A stretch of 64,000 bases of DNA from Streptomyces clavuligerus (GCF_005519465.1 NZ_CP027858.1:4402001-4466000); one strand, 5' to 3'. Counted from the stretch's first letter, positions 10,423-19,572 are shown. Program-made: numbers and translations. The notes: generated by a model not told the origin, from the sequence alone.

Positions 10423-10740
10423 ATGTGGTCGCGAAGGGTCGGGGACTTGGGCAAAGAGGTCGGGAAAGTGTGCCGATCATAGGGGCTGCCCCAGGGGCGT
10501 TCCAGCTCCGCCACTTGGGTGCGGTCCGTCCGGGGTCCCCGGACGATCGTTTCTGCGCGGGTCTTTGCCGAGGTCGTTTCCGAGATGAACGGTTGTGACA
10601 TTCCGTGACTCTTCGGAGTGTCGGCGCAACGGGGGACAGGGCCGGATCGGTCACCCGAGTGGGGCACCGGAACAGGGCGTATATCACCAAACATCGACAA
10701 AGTGGTTGCGATGTCGTCCCAACCGGAGCCGGAGGTCCAC

Positions 10741-12195
10741 GTGGCGGGTCAGCAGTCACCCTCGGGAACACCCGAGGGGGTGGACGGCGGGACCCGGTGC
10801 GACGGCGACCCGGGGGGTTGCGGCTGCGAAGACGGCGGCCGGTACGGCGGCGGTGGCGCGGACGGCGGCAAGGGCGGCGGCGGGCGGCCCCGGCGCGGCG
10901 GCCCCGGCGCGGGCTCCGCCGGCGGGTCGGGTGACGGGTCGGGTGACAGGCCGGGGGGCGGGCCGTCCGGACCCGGGGAGCGGGGGCGGCTGCGCAGTGC
11001 CGCCGCCGCCTGCACCTCCCTCATGGCGCTGGTCGCCACCTCCCTGGTCGCGGGCCCCGCCGTCGCCAAGGACGCCGTCTCCCCCTGCGCCCTGCCCCGG
11101 ACCTCGGCCCATCACTCCCTGGGCCTGGACACCTGGAACCCGGCCTACCCCCGTCCCGTGCGCGCGCTCGACGCGGTCATGGTCTTCCTCTCCTTCCCGG
11201 ACGCCGAGCCGCACCACACCCCGGAGCGGCTCGCCGCCGACCACTTCCCCGCCACCAGCGGTTTCTTCGAACGCTCCTCGTACGGGCGGTTCTCGCTGCG
11301 GCCCCATCCGCTGCGCCGCTGGGTGGAGATGCCGAAGGAGTCCACCGCGTACGGGATAAGCCGCGACTGGGACGCCGAGCGGCGCGGTTCCTATCTGCGG
11401 GACGCCTTCGCCGCCGCCGACGCCGCCGTCGACTTCTCCCGTTACGACATCGTCTATCTCGTGGCCGACCCCGACGCCCCCGGTGTGGACTCCGACGCCA
11501 CCAAGGTCGTCAACTTCGACCGCCCGCCCCGGGTCGACGGCGTCGGGATCAGACGGGTCGTGACGGTCTTCGAACGCCATCCGCCCGACCGCAATGTCCT
11601 GGCCCACGAGACCGGGCATGTCTTCGATCTGCCGGACCTGTACCACCGGCCCGTCGACGGCAGGGGCGACTGGGACACCCATGTCGGCGACTGGGACGTC
11701 ATGGGCAGCCAGTTCGGCATGGCCCCCGACCTCTTCGGCTGGCACAAGTGGAAGCTGGGCTGGCTGGACGGGCGGGCCGTGCGCTGTGTGACCGGGCCGG
11801 AGCTGATCACCCTGGAGCCGATCGCCGCGCCCGCCCCGGGCGGCGGCCTCGGGACCCGGCTGGCCGTCGTCCGCACCGGCCCCGGCTCCGCGCTCGCCGT
11901 CGAGGCGCGCGGCGCGGTCGGCAACGACGACGGGCTGTGCACGGAGGGGGTGCTGATCTACCGCGTACGGTCGGACGCCGCGTCGGGCTCCGGGCCCGTG
12001 GAGGTGGTGGACACCCACCCGGGGAGCGAGGCGTGCTGGGACCGCTCCGTCTATCCGGAGCTGGCGGACGCGCCCCTGGGGGTGGGGGAGACCGTCACCC
12101 TGGCCGAGGAGCGCGTCCGGGTGGAGGTGACCGATCGCACCCCCTCCGGCGCCTGGACGGTGCGCATCCGCAGCGCCGACGACACGCCGCGATGA
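10741..12195 (+). CDS. M6-type secreted zinc metalloprotease-like protein with Gly-rich pre-sequence
   Basis: A 484-aa protein with an M6/immune-inhibitor-A-like protease domain. The zinc motif is HETGH at residues 289-293 (LAHETGHVFDLPDLY), followed by a DVMGSQ stretch. A hydrophobic export-like segment lies at about 84-109 (SLMALVATSLVAGPAVA) but is preceded by about 80 residues of Gly/Asp-rich sequence with several Cys, unusual for a signal peptide. GTG 10741 has GGAGG at 10731-10735, spacing 5; an ATG at 10711 has no ribosome site. If the pre-sequence is translated the protein may be a type II membrane protein instead of being secreted. Monocistronic, ended by a strong hairpin. Confidence 0.75.
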   Translation: MAGQQSPSGTPEGVDGGTRCDGDPGGCGCEDGGRYGGGGADGGKGGGGRPRRGGPGAGSAGGSGDGSGDRPGGGPSGPGERGRLRSAAAACTSLMALVATSLVAGPAVAKDAVSPCALPRTSAHHSLGLDTWNPAYPRPVRALDAVMVFLSFPDAEPHHTPERLAADHFPATSGFFERSSYGRFSLRPHPLRRWVEMPKESTAYGISRDWDAERRGSYLRDAFAAADAAVDFSRYDIVYLVADPDAPGVDSDATKVVNFDRPPRVDGVGIRRVVTVFERHPPDRNVLAHETGHVFDLPDLYHRPVDGRGDWDTHVGDWDVMGSQFGMAPDLFGWHKWKLGWLDGRAVRCVTGPELITLEPIAAPAPGGGLGTRLAVVRTGPGSALAVEARGAVGNDDGLCTEGVLIYRVRSDAASGSGPVEVVDTHPGSEACWDRSVYPELADAPLGVGETVTLAEERVRVEVTDRTPSGAWTVRIRSADDTPR

Positions 12196-12211
12196 CCTCG
12201 CCGGAACCGCG

Positions 12212-12245
12212 AAAAGGCCCCCTCGCCTGGGCGAGGGGGCCTTTT
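12212..12245. terminator. Bidirectional terminator between protease gene and tRNA-Lys
   Basis: A perfect 16-bp stem, AAAAGGCCCCCTCGCC (12212-12227) and its complement (12230-12245), with a 2-nt loop and T-runs on both sides. It can stop the protease mRNA and the leftward tRNA-Lys transcript. Confidence 0.9.
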
Positions 12246-12252
12246 CCGTCGG

Positions 12253-12326
12253 TGCGCCGCCAGGGACTCGAACCCCGGACCCGCTGATTAAGAGTCAGCT
12301 GCTCTAACCAACTGAGCTAGCGGCGC
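12253..12326 (-). tRNA. tRNA-Lys (anticodon CUU)
   Basis: A full cloverleaf is readable on the minus strand: acceptor GCGCCGC, D arm AGCTCAGTTGGTTAGAGC, anticodon loop with CTT, and T arm with GGTTCGAGTCC. The 3' CCA is not completely encoded (ACC follows). The 5' end overlaps the stop codon of the upstream gene. Confidence 0.95.
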
Positions 12327-13027
12327 CTGCTGACGTCGTAGACATTAGCACCCTGGTCGGCATGGAGAAAAATCGATCCACGGGCCTCCGGGGAGGCGGC
12401 GGCGCGGGCCGCCCGGACACAGGCCCACAGCAGCACCTCGGGGCCGGGGAGCCAGGGGTGCCGGGCGTCGGGCGCGAGCAGCCAGCGGGAGCCCGGGGTG
12501 CCGGCGTCCGCCGGGGAGACCGGCGGCACGGTGATCGCGTCACCGGGCCCGTGGCACAGCAGCGGCGGCACGCTCTGGCCCCACTCCTCCCAGCCCAGCA
12601 GGGCGGGCAGCCGGGCGGCGGTGCCCGGCGCGGCGAAGACCAGCGTCCGGCCGCGGTGGCAGGCGACGGGCCCCGAGCCGGGGCCCTCGGCCCAGAGCTG
12701 GTCCAGCATCTGGCGGCCGAAGACGGAGACCACGCTGACGACGTCGAAGACGGAGCCGCAGGGGAGCGCGGCGGGGGCCTCGGGGTCGGCCTCCCAGAGG
12801 GCGAGCAGGGCACGGGGATACGTTCCTGCCGAGGCCAGCCACTGGATGCCAGGGCCGGTCGGCTCGCCCGCCCGCGGCTCCCGTCCGGGCCGCCTGCCGG
12901 GGCCGCCGGGGCCGCGTCCGCCCGCGTCCCGTCCCCCGCCGCTCGTTCCCCGGCCGTCGCCCGCTCCCCGGGTGCCGCTGCCCGCCGGGGCCCAGATGCT
13001 CATCGCTCTCGGTGCGCTCATACCCAT
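12317..13027 (-). CDS. Bifunctional DNA primase/polymerase (prim-pol N-terminal-like) protein
   Basis: A 236-aa protein resembling the short Streptomyces proteins annotated as bifunctional DNA primase/polymerase N-terminal domain. After a Gly/Arg-rich start the conserved part begins near WLASAGTYPRALLALWEADP and continues through LPCGSVFDVV, WAEGPGSGPVACHRGR and SRWLLAPDA. No primase active-site triad can be confirmed by eye. ATG codons at 13027 and 13021 are both possible. The stop codon TAG (12317-12319) is formed by bases 8-10 of tRNA-Lys, so the mRNA must run into the tRNA. Function in the cell unknown. Confidence 0.7.
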   Translation of the reverse strand: MGMSAPRAMSIWAPAGSGTRGAGDGRGTSGGGRDAGGRGPGGPGRRPGREPRAGEPTGPGIQWLASAGTYPRALLALWEADPEAPAALPCGSVFDVVSVVSVFGRQMLDQLWAEGPGSGPVACHRGRTLVFAAPGTAARLPALLGWEEWGQSVPPLLCHGPGDAITVPPVSPADAGTPGSRWLLAPDARHPWLPGPEVLLWACVRAARAAASPEARGSIFLHADQGANVYDVSRRR

Positions 13028-13612
13028 AGATCTACCGTGAGTGATCACGTGATAGCTCAGGGTTGGGGAATTCCGTGACAGCGGCCCCCCGGACCCGGTA
13101 TCGTGCCCGCCCCGCATATGCCGGGGGCGGGAAACGGGTGGCAAACGGGCGCGGCATGCGCGGCCCCCGGCCGCGACGGGCGCCGGGCCGGCCCGCCGCG
13201 ACCGGGCGGGGCGGGGCGGGGCCGTCGCGGTGCCGGTGCACAGGCCCGAGCGCGGCGGCCGGGCCGCCGCACGGTCCGGGCATGCCGCGCCGGGCCCATG
13301 GTCCTGTTGCGGGCCGCCGTGCCGGGCGGGTCCTCGCGGGGCCTGGCCCGCGTCCCGAGGGGCGGCGGCGGTCGCCGGTACGGTTCCGGCCCGCCGGGCC
13401 CGCGCGGTCCTTCCTGCCGCGAGCGGCCGCGCTCGGGCCCATGGTCCTGCTGTGGGCCGCGTGGTGCTGCTGCGGGCCGCCGCGCCGGGCGGTGGTCGCC
13501 GGTAGGGCTCGTTCCGGCACGCCGTGGGCCGCGTGGTCGCGTCGCGGGCCGCAGCGCCGGAGCAGCACGGCCCGCAGCCCGCAGCCCGCGCGCCCGGGCC
13601 GTGCGGCCCTTC
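13028..13612. other. 585-bp gene-poor GC-rich region with degenerate internal repeats
   Basis: I see no convincing gene. Open frames here encode only Arg/Ala/Gly/Pro runs. The region repeats itself imperfectly: gggcccatggtcctg occurs at 13292 and 13435, each followed by gggccgc-rich sequence and by gtcgccggta. The left end holds the promoter of the prim-pol-like gene. Confidence 0.6.
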
Positions 13613-13957
13613 CTACTGCGGGACGCCGCCGTCCCGGATCAGGCCCCGCCCGAACTCGATCATCTTCCGGGCGTAGTCCTCGGTCCACCCCGCCCGGTCG
13701 GCGATGTCGCGGGCCGTCAGCCGGTCGAACCGGCGCGGATCACCGAGCTGTGCCGCCGCCAGCGCCTGGAACTCCGTGGCCCGGTCCGCGGCGGCCCGGA
13801 AGGCGAGCGTCAGCTCCGTGGCCCGGGACAGCAGCTCCCGGGGGTCCTCCATCGACTCCAGGTCGAAGAAGTGCTCGGGGTCGGCCACCGCCTCCGAGGG
13901 CTCGAAGAGCAGGGGCGCGGGCCGCATCCTGGGCGCGGGCTGCTGGGGTTCCACCAT
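13613..13957 (-). CDS. Conserved small protein with a helix-turn-helix-like C-terminus (unknown)
   Basis: A 114-aa acidic, mostly helical protein. The part RFDRLTARDIADRAGWTEDY followed by ARKMIEFGRGL (about residues 79-108) resembles a helix-turn-helix. Start ATG 13957 has an excellent site, GAGGAGGAAG, about 7 nt upstream. I do not recognise a characterised family; a DNA-binding or adaptor role is only a guess. It stands alone, about 230 nt before the stop of the phosphatase gene. Confidence 0.65.
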   Translation of the reverse strand: MVEPQQPAPRMRPAPLLFEPSEAVADPEHFFDLESMEDPRELLSRATELTLAFRAAADRATEFQALAAAQLGDPRRFDRLTARDIADRAGWTEDYARKMIEFGRGLIRDGGVPQ

Positions 13958-14136
13958 GTGCTGCTTCCTCCTCGCACGGGGTCCACCGGCTCTTCCGGAC
14001 CGCCCTCCATTGTCCAGCCCCGCGCAAGGGGGCGCGGCCCGCTGCGCCCACCAGGCCCGGACCCCGCCGGACGCGGTCCCGCGTCCCGGTCACCCGCGTC
14101 CGCTCCCCGCCGCCCTCCCCGGACGTTCCGGCCGCC

Positions 14137-14173
14137 GGACATCGGGAACAGGACATCGGGAACAGGACGTCGG
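14137..14173. repeat. 14-bp tandem repeat, 2.5 copies
   Basis: ggacatcgggaaca occurs at 14137-14150 and 14151-14164, then a partial ggacgtcgg copy. It lies 16 bp beyond the 3' end of the phosphatase gene. Confidence 0.8.
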
Positions 14174-14189
14174 CGTCCGGCACCCGGTG

Positions 14190-14801
14190 TCAGTGCTCCG
14201 CCCCGCCCTCCAGATGGGCGACGTCGTTCCAGTGGTCGACGGAGGGCTCCCCGTACGCCCAGCCCAGCACCGACAGCGAGGCCGGGTTCAGCTTCAGCCG
14301 GGCCGCGAAGGACGGGTCGAACGAGAGCCAGCGCGCCGCCAGCACCCGCAGGATGTGGCCGTGCGCGAAGACCAGGACGTCCCGGTCGGCCTCCTTGGCC
14401 CAGGCGATGACCTCGTCGGCGCGCGCGCCCACCTCGGCCAGCGCCTCCCCGTCGCGCACCCCGTCCCGCCAGATCAGCCAGTCGGGGCCCGCCTGCTTCC
14501 GGATCTCCGGCGGGGTCAGCCCCTCGTACGCCCCGTAGTCCCACTCCATCAGCGCGTCCCAGGACGTCGCCCGCTCCCCGAAACCGGCGAGCGCGCAGGT
14601 CTGTGCCGCCCGCGCCAGCGGGCTGGTCCGCACCTCCACGTCCGGCAGCCCCGACCAGGGGGCCCGCCGCAGCCGTTCGCCCAGCAGCCCGGCCCCGCGC
14701 CGCCCCTCCTCCAGGAGCGGGATGTCCGTCCTGCCGGTGTGCCTGCCCAGCAGGGACCATGCGGTCTGTCCATGCCGGACGAGCAGGATGCGCGGTGCCA
14801 T
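14190..14801 (-). CDS. Histidine phosphatase (phosphoglycerate mutase-like) family protein
   Basis: A 203-aa cytosolic phosphatase of the histidine phosphatase superfamily. The catalytic RHG triplet is in [12 protein letters not shown] near the N-terminus, followed by [10 protein letters not shown], a [11 protein letters not shown] stretch with the second arginine, a [10 protein letters not shown] acidic region, and [11 protein letters not shown] with the second histidine. Start ATG 14801 has GGAGG 7 nt upstream. Substrate cannot be told from sequence: small phosphoesters or sugar phosphates are typical. It is divergent from the PAP2 gene, with 223 bp between. Confidence 0.9.
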   Translation of the reverse strand: MAPRILLVRHGQTAWSLLGRHTGRTDIPLLEEGRRGAGLLGERLRRAPWSGLPDVEVRTSPLARAAQTCALAGFGERATSWDALMEWDYGAYEGLTPPEIRKQAGPDWLIWRDGVRDGEALAEVGARADEVIAWAKEADRDVLVFAHGHILRVLAARWLSFDPSFAARLKLNPASLSVLGWAYGEPSVDHWNDVAHLEGGAEH

Positions 14802-15024
14802 ATCGCGGCCTCCGTAGGTAATCAGTGCAGGTGATCGCGGTCCATCATCGCTCAGGCCCCGATCAGGCAACCTGTGGGACGCTCTCTGCGTCCCTAGCCT
14901 GCGTCGGGTGAGTCGGGCCCCCTGGCGGGACGGCGCCTCGAAACACCGTACGGTTGACCGGTGGCCGCCGACCGACGGAAGACCGCGCCACCACAAGACA
15001 CAACCAGGGGGAGAAACCGCTCGG

Positions 15025-16032
15025 ATGCCCCACCTCGCACCCGGTCATCGGCCCCGCTGGTGGACCGAACTGACCCTCATAGCCGTCGTCTACGTCGCCT
15101 ACTCGGCGGGACGGCTGCTCGCCCGCGGCGACGTGACCACCGCCGTGGACCACGGACTCGCGATACTCAGGGCCGAAAGGGCCCTCTACCTGGATTTCGA
15201 GACCCCGCTCAACGACCTCTTCACCTCGACCCCGGCGATCGGCATACCCGCCGACTTCTTCTACGCCTCACTGCATTACGCCGTCACCCCCGTGGTGCTG
15301 ATCTGGCTCTTCCGCAGCCACGCCGTGCGCTATCGCGCCGCCCGCACCTGGTTGATGGTCTCCACCCTGCTGGGCCTGGTGGGCTTCACCCTGATGCCGA
15401 CCTGTCCGCCCCGGCTGCTGGACGCGAAGCACGGATTCGTCGACACCATGGCGCAGTACAGCTCGTACGGCTGGTGGGGCGCCGAGGCCAGCGCGCCGCG
15501 CGGCATGGGGAACCTCACCAATCAGTACGCGGCGATGCCGAGCCTCCATGTGGGCTGGGCGCTGTGGTGCGGCGTGATCATGTGGAAGTACGGGCGCGGC
15601 CCGGTGATGCGCACCCTCGCCGTCGCCTATCCGCTGCTCACCGTGATCGTGGTCATGGGCACCGCGAACCACTACTTCCTCGACGCGGTGGCGGGAGCCG
15701 CCGTGATGGGGATCGGTCTGCTGCTGACGAAGCCCGCGACGCGGCTGGCCGACCGGGTGCTCCAGCGCGTCGGGGCGGGGCGCGCGGCGGCCGGCGCGAC
15801 CGGTGCCGCGACGGGCCGGACGGTGAACGGAACAACGCGTTCCGACGTGGTCGCCCCCTCGGCGGCCGACCGGAGCGGCGGGGAGCCGGGGGTGAAGACC
15901 CCGGGGGAGTCCCCGATTGTCGGTGCCGAATGCCAGACTGCCCCGGGTGAGCGAATCCCTGGACAGCGGACCACCTCCGCAGGCACCCCCTCCGCAGGCG
16001 CCGACGACACCACTCCGGCAGCGGCTCGCTGA
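15025..16032 (+). CDS. PAP2-family membrane phosphatase (inositolphosphotransferase-like)
   Basis: A 335-aa integral membrane protein with about six transmembrane segments in residues 12-255. The PAP2 catalytic pieces are [10 protein letters not shown] and [11 protein letters not shown] (His and Asp of the third motif). The pattern [18 protein letters not shown] matches actinobacterial PAP2 proteins related to inositol phosphate/phospholipid transferases. Likely role: lipid phosphate removal or phospholipid head-group transfer. Start ATG 15025 has AGGGGGAG about 10 nt upstream. The last about 80 residues are a low-complexity cytoplasmic tail whose coding sequence overlaps the start of the nuclease gene by about 86 bp in another frame. 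Confidence 0.85.
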   Translation: MPHLAPGHRPRWWTELTLIAVVYVAYSAGRLLARGDVTTAVDHGLAILRAERALYLDFETPLNDLFTSTPAIGIPADFFYASLHYAVTPVVLIWLFRSHAVRYRAARTWLMVSTLLGLVGFTLMPTCPPRLLDAKHGFVDTMAQYSSYGWWGAEASAPRGMGNLTNQYAAMPSLHVGWALWCGVIMWKYGRGPVMRTLAVAYPLLTVIVVMGTANHYFLDAVAGAAVMGIGLLLTKPATRLADRVLQRVGAGRAAAGATGAATGRTVNGTTRSDVVAPSAADRSGGEPGVKTPGESPIVGAECQTAPGERIPGQRTTSAGTPSAGADDTTPAAAR

Positions 16033-17986
16033 ACTGCGCGGCCCCGCCGTCCGCCCGCGCCCGCTGGACGCCCGGTCGCTGGCCGCCCTCGCGGCCAACC
16101 CCGGCTGCTCCCGGCGGGCACTGCTGGACGGCGCCGGGATCGACAAGGCGGCGCTGGCCGCGGCCCTCGGCTCGCCCGCGGCCCACGGCCAGTCGCAGTT
16201 CGCCTTCATGCGGGGGAACGCGTTCGAGGCGCGGGTGACCTCCGACGGCGGCGCCGAGCTGATGCGGCTGCTGGGGGTGGAGAGCGGCCGGTTCCGGGTG
16301 CCCGAGCTGACGGCGGCGGGCCCCGAGGGACGGGCCGCGCGCACCTCGCTGGCGCTGCGGGAGGCCGTCGCCGACGGCGGCTGGAGCCTGCTGCGCCACC
16401 CCATGCTGATGCTGGAGGTCGCGGGCTCGCCCGCCTATCTGGAACCCGACGCGGTCGTCGTCCACCCCGACGGCCGGTGGACCGTCGTCGAGATCAAGTC
16501 CTTCCCGATGATCGACGGTGCCGCCGACCCCGCCAAGGTGGGGTCGGCCGCCCGGCAGGCCGCCGTCTACGTGCTGGCGCTGGAACGGGTCGCCGCGCAC
16601 GTCCCCGGCGCCGAGGCGGGCACCGATGTCCTGCTCGTCTGCCCCAAGGACTTCTCCAACCTGCCCACCGGCTCCTGGGTGGACGTCCGCAAGCAGCGTG
16701 CCGTCACCGCGCGGCAGCTCCGCAGGCTGACCCGGATCGAGGACATCGCGGCGGCGCTCCCCCAGGGCTGCACCTTCGACCCGGAGCGCCCCGCCGAAGA
16801 GCTGACCGCCGCCGTGGAGGCCGTCACCGCCGTCTACGCGCCCGACTGCCTCGCCTCCTGCGAACTCGCCTTCCACTGCCGGGAACGGGCCAGGGACGAG
16901 GGCGGTGTGACGGCGCTCGGCCGGTCCGTCCGGGGCGAGCTGGGCGGGCTCACCACCGTCGGCGAGGTGCTGGCGGCGGCCCGGGGCGAGAGCGGCGACC
17001 CCGCCGACCCCGCCGTCGTGGCCCTCCGCCGGGCCGCCGCACTGCGCGCCGAGGCCCTGGACCGCTCCCGCCCGACCCTCCCGGGAGCCCGCCGCCCCGC
17101 GGCACCCGGAGCCCGCGCGGAGGCCGTCCCGGAGGGCGACGCCCACGGGTACGCCGGGGACACCGGCCGTGCCGGTGACACCGGCTGTGCCGAGCACGCC
17201 GGGGACGACGCGGGGCGCACGGTAGACGTTGGGCGTGCCGTGGACGTCGGGTGTGCCGGAGACGCCGGAGACGCCGCCGGACGCACCGGTGACCCCGGCT
17301 GTGCCGAGCATGCCAGGGACGGCGCGGGGCGCACGGCGGACGTCGGCCATGCCGTGGACGTCGGACGTACCGGTGGCCCCGGATACGTCGCGGACGCCGA
17401 CTGCGTCGGGTGTGCCCGGGACGGTCTCGTACAGGTCGCGGATACCGTTCACGGCGGGGATGTCGGACGCACCGGGGACACCGGCTGTGCCGAGCATGCC
17501 GGGGATGGCGCGGGCTGCACGGTGGACGTTGGGCGTGCCGTGGACGTCGGGTGTGCCGCTGAGCCCGGGCACGCTGCGGACGCCGACCGTGCCGGGTGTG
17601 CCCGGGACGATGCGGGGCGCACTGTGGATACCGGCCACGCCGTGGACGTCGGACGCACCGGTGGCCCCGGATACGCCGAGCACGCCGGGTATGCCCGGGA
17701 GGGCGCCGACCGTGCCCGGGACGGTGTCGGACGCGTCGCGGATACCGTTCATGCCGGAGACGCCGGACGCACTGGTGACGCCGGCCGTGCCGAACACGCC
17801 AGGGACGGCGCGGGGCGCACGGCGGACGTCGGACGTACCGGTGGCCCCGGATACGTCGCGGACACGGGCCCCGTCGGACACGCCCGGGACGATGTCCGGC
17901 GCGCCGCGTACCCCGTTCACGCCGCGGACCCCGCGGACCCCGCGGCCCCCGCCGCCGCCGAGGAAGAGTCCGGACCATGTCGTTGA
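15947..17986 (+). CDS. Cas4/RecB-like Fe-S PD-(D/E)XK nuclease with long repetitive C-terminal tail
   Basis: A 679-aa protein whose first about 345 residues form a RecB/Cas4/Dna2-type nuclease. The core shows an MRGNAFEARV motif (Glu94), then YLEPDAVVV (Asp168) and VVEIKSF (Glu182, Lys184). Four cysteines have the arrangement of an Fe-S clamp: Cys54 before the core and C301-x3-C305-x5-C311 after it. From about residue 395 to the end the chain is a degenerate Gly/Asp/Ala/Val/Arg repeat (DVGRAVDVGCAGD-like units), not a known domain. The start is uncertain: GTG 15947, or TTG 15917 with GGGGGAG upstream; both overlap the PAP2 gene. The stop overlaps the next gene by 10 nt. First gene of a three-gene cassette with a helicase. 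Confidence 0.8.
   Translation: MSESLDSGPPPQAPPPQAPTTPLRQRLAELRGPAVRPRPLDARSLAALAANPGCSRRALLDGAGIDKAALAAALGSPAAHGQSQFAFMRGNAFEARVTSDGGAELMRLLGVESGRFRVPELTAAGPEGRAARTSLALREAVADGGWSLLRHPMLMLEVAGSPAYLEPDAVVVHPDGRWTVVEIKSFPMIDGAADPAKVGSAARQAAVYVLALERVAAHVPGAEAGTDVLLVCPKDFSNLPTGSWVDVRKQRAVTARQLRRLTRIEDIAAALPQGCTFDPERPAEELTAAVEAVTAVYAPDCLASCELAFHCRERARDEGGVTALGRSVRGELGGLTTVGEVLAAARGESGDPADPAVVALRRAAALRAEALDRSRPTLPGARRPAAPGARAEAVPEGDAHGYAGDTGRAGDTGCAEHAGDDAGRTVDVGRAVDVGCAGDAGDAAGRTGDPGCAEHARDGAGRTADVGHAVDVGRTGGPGYVADADCVGCARDGLVQVADTVHGGDVGRTGDTGCAEHAGDGAGCTVDVGRAVDVGCAAEPGHAADADRAGCARDDAGRTVDTGHAVDVGRTGGPGYAEHAGYAREGADRARDGVGRVADTVHAGDAGRTGDAGRAEHARDGAGRTADVGRTGGPGYVADTGPVGHARDDVRRAAYPVHAADPADPAAPAAAEEESGPCR
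17140..17960. repeat. Degenerate minisatellite within the nuclease gene
   Basis: About 800 bp of imperfect repeats such as gtgccg(a/t)gcac/tgccggg and gtggacgtcggg(c/t)gtgcc. Higher-order blocks that encode GCAEHA-DGAGRT-VDVG recur at about 17186, 17291, 17480 and 17785. All frames on the plus strand stay largely open here. The array is part of the nuclease reading frame and contains no frameshift. Confidence 0.85.
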
Positions 17987-19572
17987 TCTCCACACTGGCA
18001 CGGCTGGAGGCCGTCGAGTCCGGCCGGGCGCAGCCGCTGGCCACCGTGCGCCACCGCCACATCGGCGAACGGCCCCTGGTGCTCGTCCCGCTGACCACCG
18101 CCGGGGAGGCGGGCGCCCCGCTCGGCGCGCTCGTCGGCACCGACCGGGAGCGGCCCGTGCTGCTGACCGTGGCCCAGCCGCGCGACCGCGAACTCCGCTT
18201 CGCCTTCCTCGCGGCGCTGGCCGACACGGTCCTCCCGTACATCGAGAGCCACGCCGCCGCTGTCGAAGCGGTCGAACGGATGGAGACGGACCCCGCCACC
18301 GGCAGACGCGCACGGGTCGAGACGGAGCTGTGCGCGGACGCGCCCCAGATCGTCGTCCCCGGCCGGGCCGCGATCGGGTTCGTCCAACTGCTCGGCCGCT
18401 CCATGCGGTTCCGCCGCACCGCCGAGCAGGACCCCGACGCGCCCTACCCCGCGCCCCCGTACGTCCCGCTGCTCGGCCGCTGGCTCACCCACTACGGTGA
18501 GCGCGCCCGTGTCCCCGGCTCCTCGCTGCTGCTCGCCGCGACCGATCTGCTGGGGCGGCACTGGGCCACCGGCCAGTCCTCGGTGGAGGACCAGCACCTG
18601 GGCGCGCTGCTCGCCTGGATCGACCCGCCGGACGGCCGCTCCGGTGCCGAGGCCGCGCTGTGGGCGGAGACGGCCCGGGACGCGCATGGGCAGCTCCTGT
18701 GCCCGCCCGCGGGACCCGCGACCGACCCCGCGTTCGACAACAAGGTCCTGGCCCCGGCCGTCGAGGCGTACGACCGTGCCCGGCAGGCACTGGCGGCGGC
18801 CGAGGACGGCGCGGCGGCCGACGAGCGGCTCGGCCTGCTCACCGCGGCCGAGCGGGAGATCGGGGCCGTGCTCCGCTCCCAGCTCGAACCCACCTGGCGG
18901 GCGGTCTGGCACGCGCTGGACCTGCTGCGGGAGCTGCCGGAGGGCGCCAGGGTCGCCGACCGCTGGACCCGTGACCGCTGGTCGTTCACGGCCCACCGGG
19001 ACCGGGTACGGGCCGGTGAGCCGCCCCAGCCCCGCCGGGACGACGCGGTGACCGCCGCACGCAAACTGGCCGTGCGCGAGAGCGCGCAGGCCCGCCTGGA
19101 CGCGCAGGAGGCGCTGGACGACCCGCTGGTGCTCGCGGGCCGCAGGCTGGCGGGGGAGGCGTTCGCGGCGGAGGTCACCGAGGTGGCGATGGCGTGGACG
19201 GAGTCGAAGCGGCCCGCGCCCCGGCCGCTGCTGACGCTCCGCACCGACGACACCGTCCCGGCGGCCGAGGGACTGAAGGTGTACCGCTGCCTCGACGGCC
19301 GTCAGCAGTCGGCGGAGCTGGTACGCCAGGAGGCCGACAGCGACGGCTCCGTACTCGTCCTCCGTCTCCTCGACCGGATGGGCCGCGCCAGGGACCCGGC
19401 GGAGGGCACCGTTCCCGAGAAGGGCGACCGGATCGTCTGGACCCTGTTCGAGCACGACGCGCGGGGCGGGCCGAAGCTGCCGGAGCCGGAGGAGACGCCG
19501 TGGACCCACGGCGGCCCGCCGGACACGGCGGCGGAGAGCCCGGACCCGGTGACCCCGGAGGACCTGCTGTGA
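17977..19572 (+). CDS. Unknown 531-aa protein of the nuclease-helicase cassette
   Basis: No family recognised. The N-terminal part (1-150) is mixed, with LVLVPLTTAGEAGAPLGALVG near residues 28-50; the middle (about 230-400) is strongly helical, with long Ala/Arg/Glu stretches; residues about 410-510 look like a beta-rich barrel (LLTLRTDD, GLKVYRCLDGR, SVLVLRLLDRMG, KGDRIVWTLFE). SF1B helicases such as Dna2 or Upf1 carry an accessory beta-barrel, so this chain may supply that part in trans; this is inference. ATG 17977 overlaps the nuclease stop by 10 nt with GAGGAAGAG upstream, and its own stop overlaps the helicase start by 4 nt (GTGA), so the three proteins are probably made together. Confidence 0.85.
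   Translation: MSLISTLARLEAVESGRAQPLATVRHRHIGERPLVLVPLTTAGEAGAPLGALVGTDRERPVLLTVAQPRDRELRFAFLAALADTVLPYIESHAAAVEAVERMETDPATGRRARVETELCADAPQIVVPGRAAIGFVQLLGRSMRFRRTAEQDPDAPYPAPPYVPLLGRWLTHYGERARVPGSSLLLAATDLLGRHWATGQSSVEDQHLGALLAWIDPPDGRSGAEAALWAETARDAHGQLLCPPAGPATDPAFDNKVLAPAVEAYDRARQALAAAEDGAAADERLGLLTAAEREIGAVLRSQLEPTWRAVWHALDLLRELPEGARVADRWTRDRWSFTAHRDRVRAGEPPQPRRDDAVTAARKLAVRESAQARLDAQEALDDPLVLAGRRLAGEAFAAEVTEVAMAWTESKRPAPRPLLTLRTDDTVPAAEGLKVYRCLDGRQQSAELVRQEADSDGSVLVLRLLDRMGRARDPAEGTVPEKGDRIVWTLFEHDARGGPKLPEPEETPWTHGGPPDTAAESPDPVTPEDLL

Noticed and set aside
15917..15947. TTG 15917 as nuclease start
   Set aside because: GGGGGAG lies upstream at good spacing, so it remains possible, but it lengthens the overlap with the PAP2 gene; GTG 15947 was taken as the more conservative choice.
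17140..17960. CRISPR array
   Set aside because: Repeats are degenerate, short and without constant spacers, and they are in frame with the nuclease gene. The Cas4-like nuclease made me look, but no cas1/cas2 or array is present.
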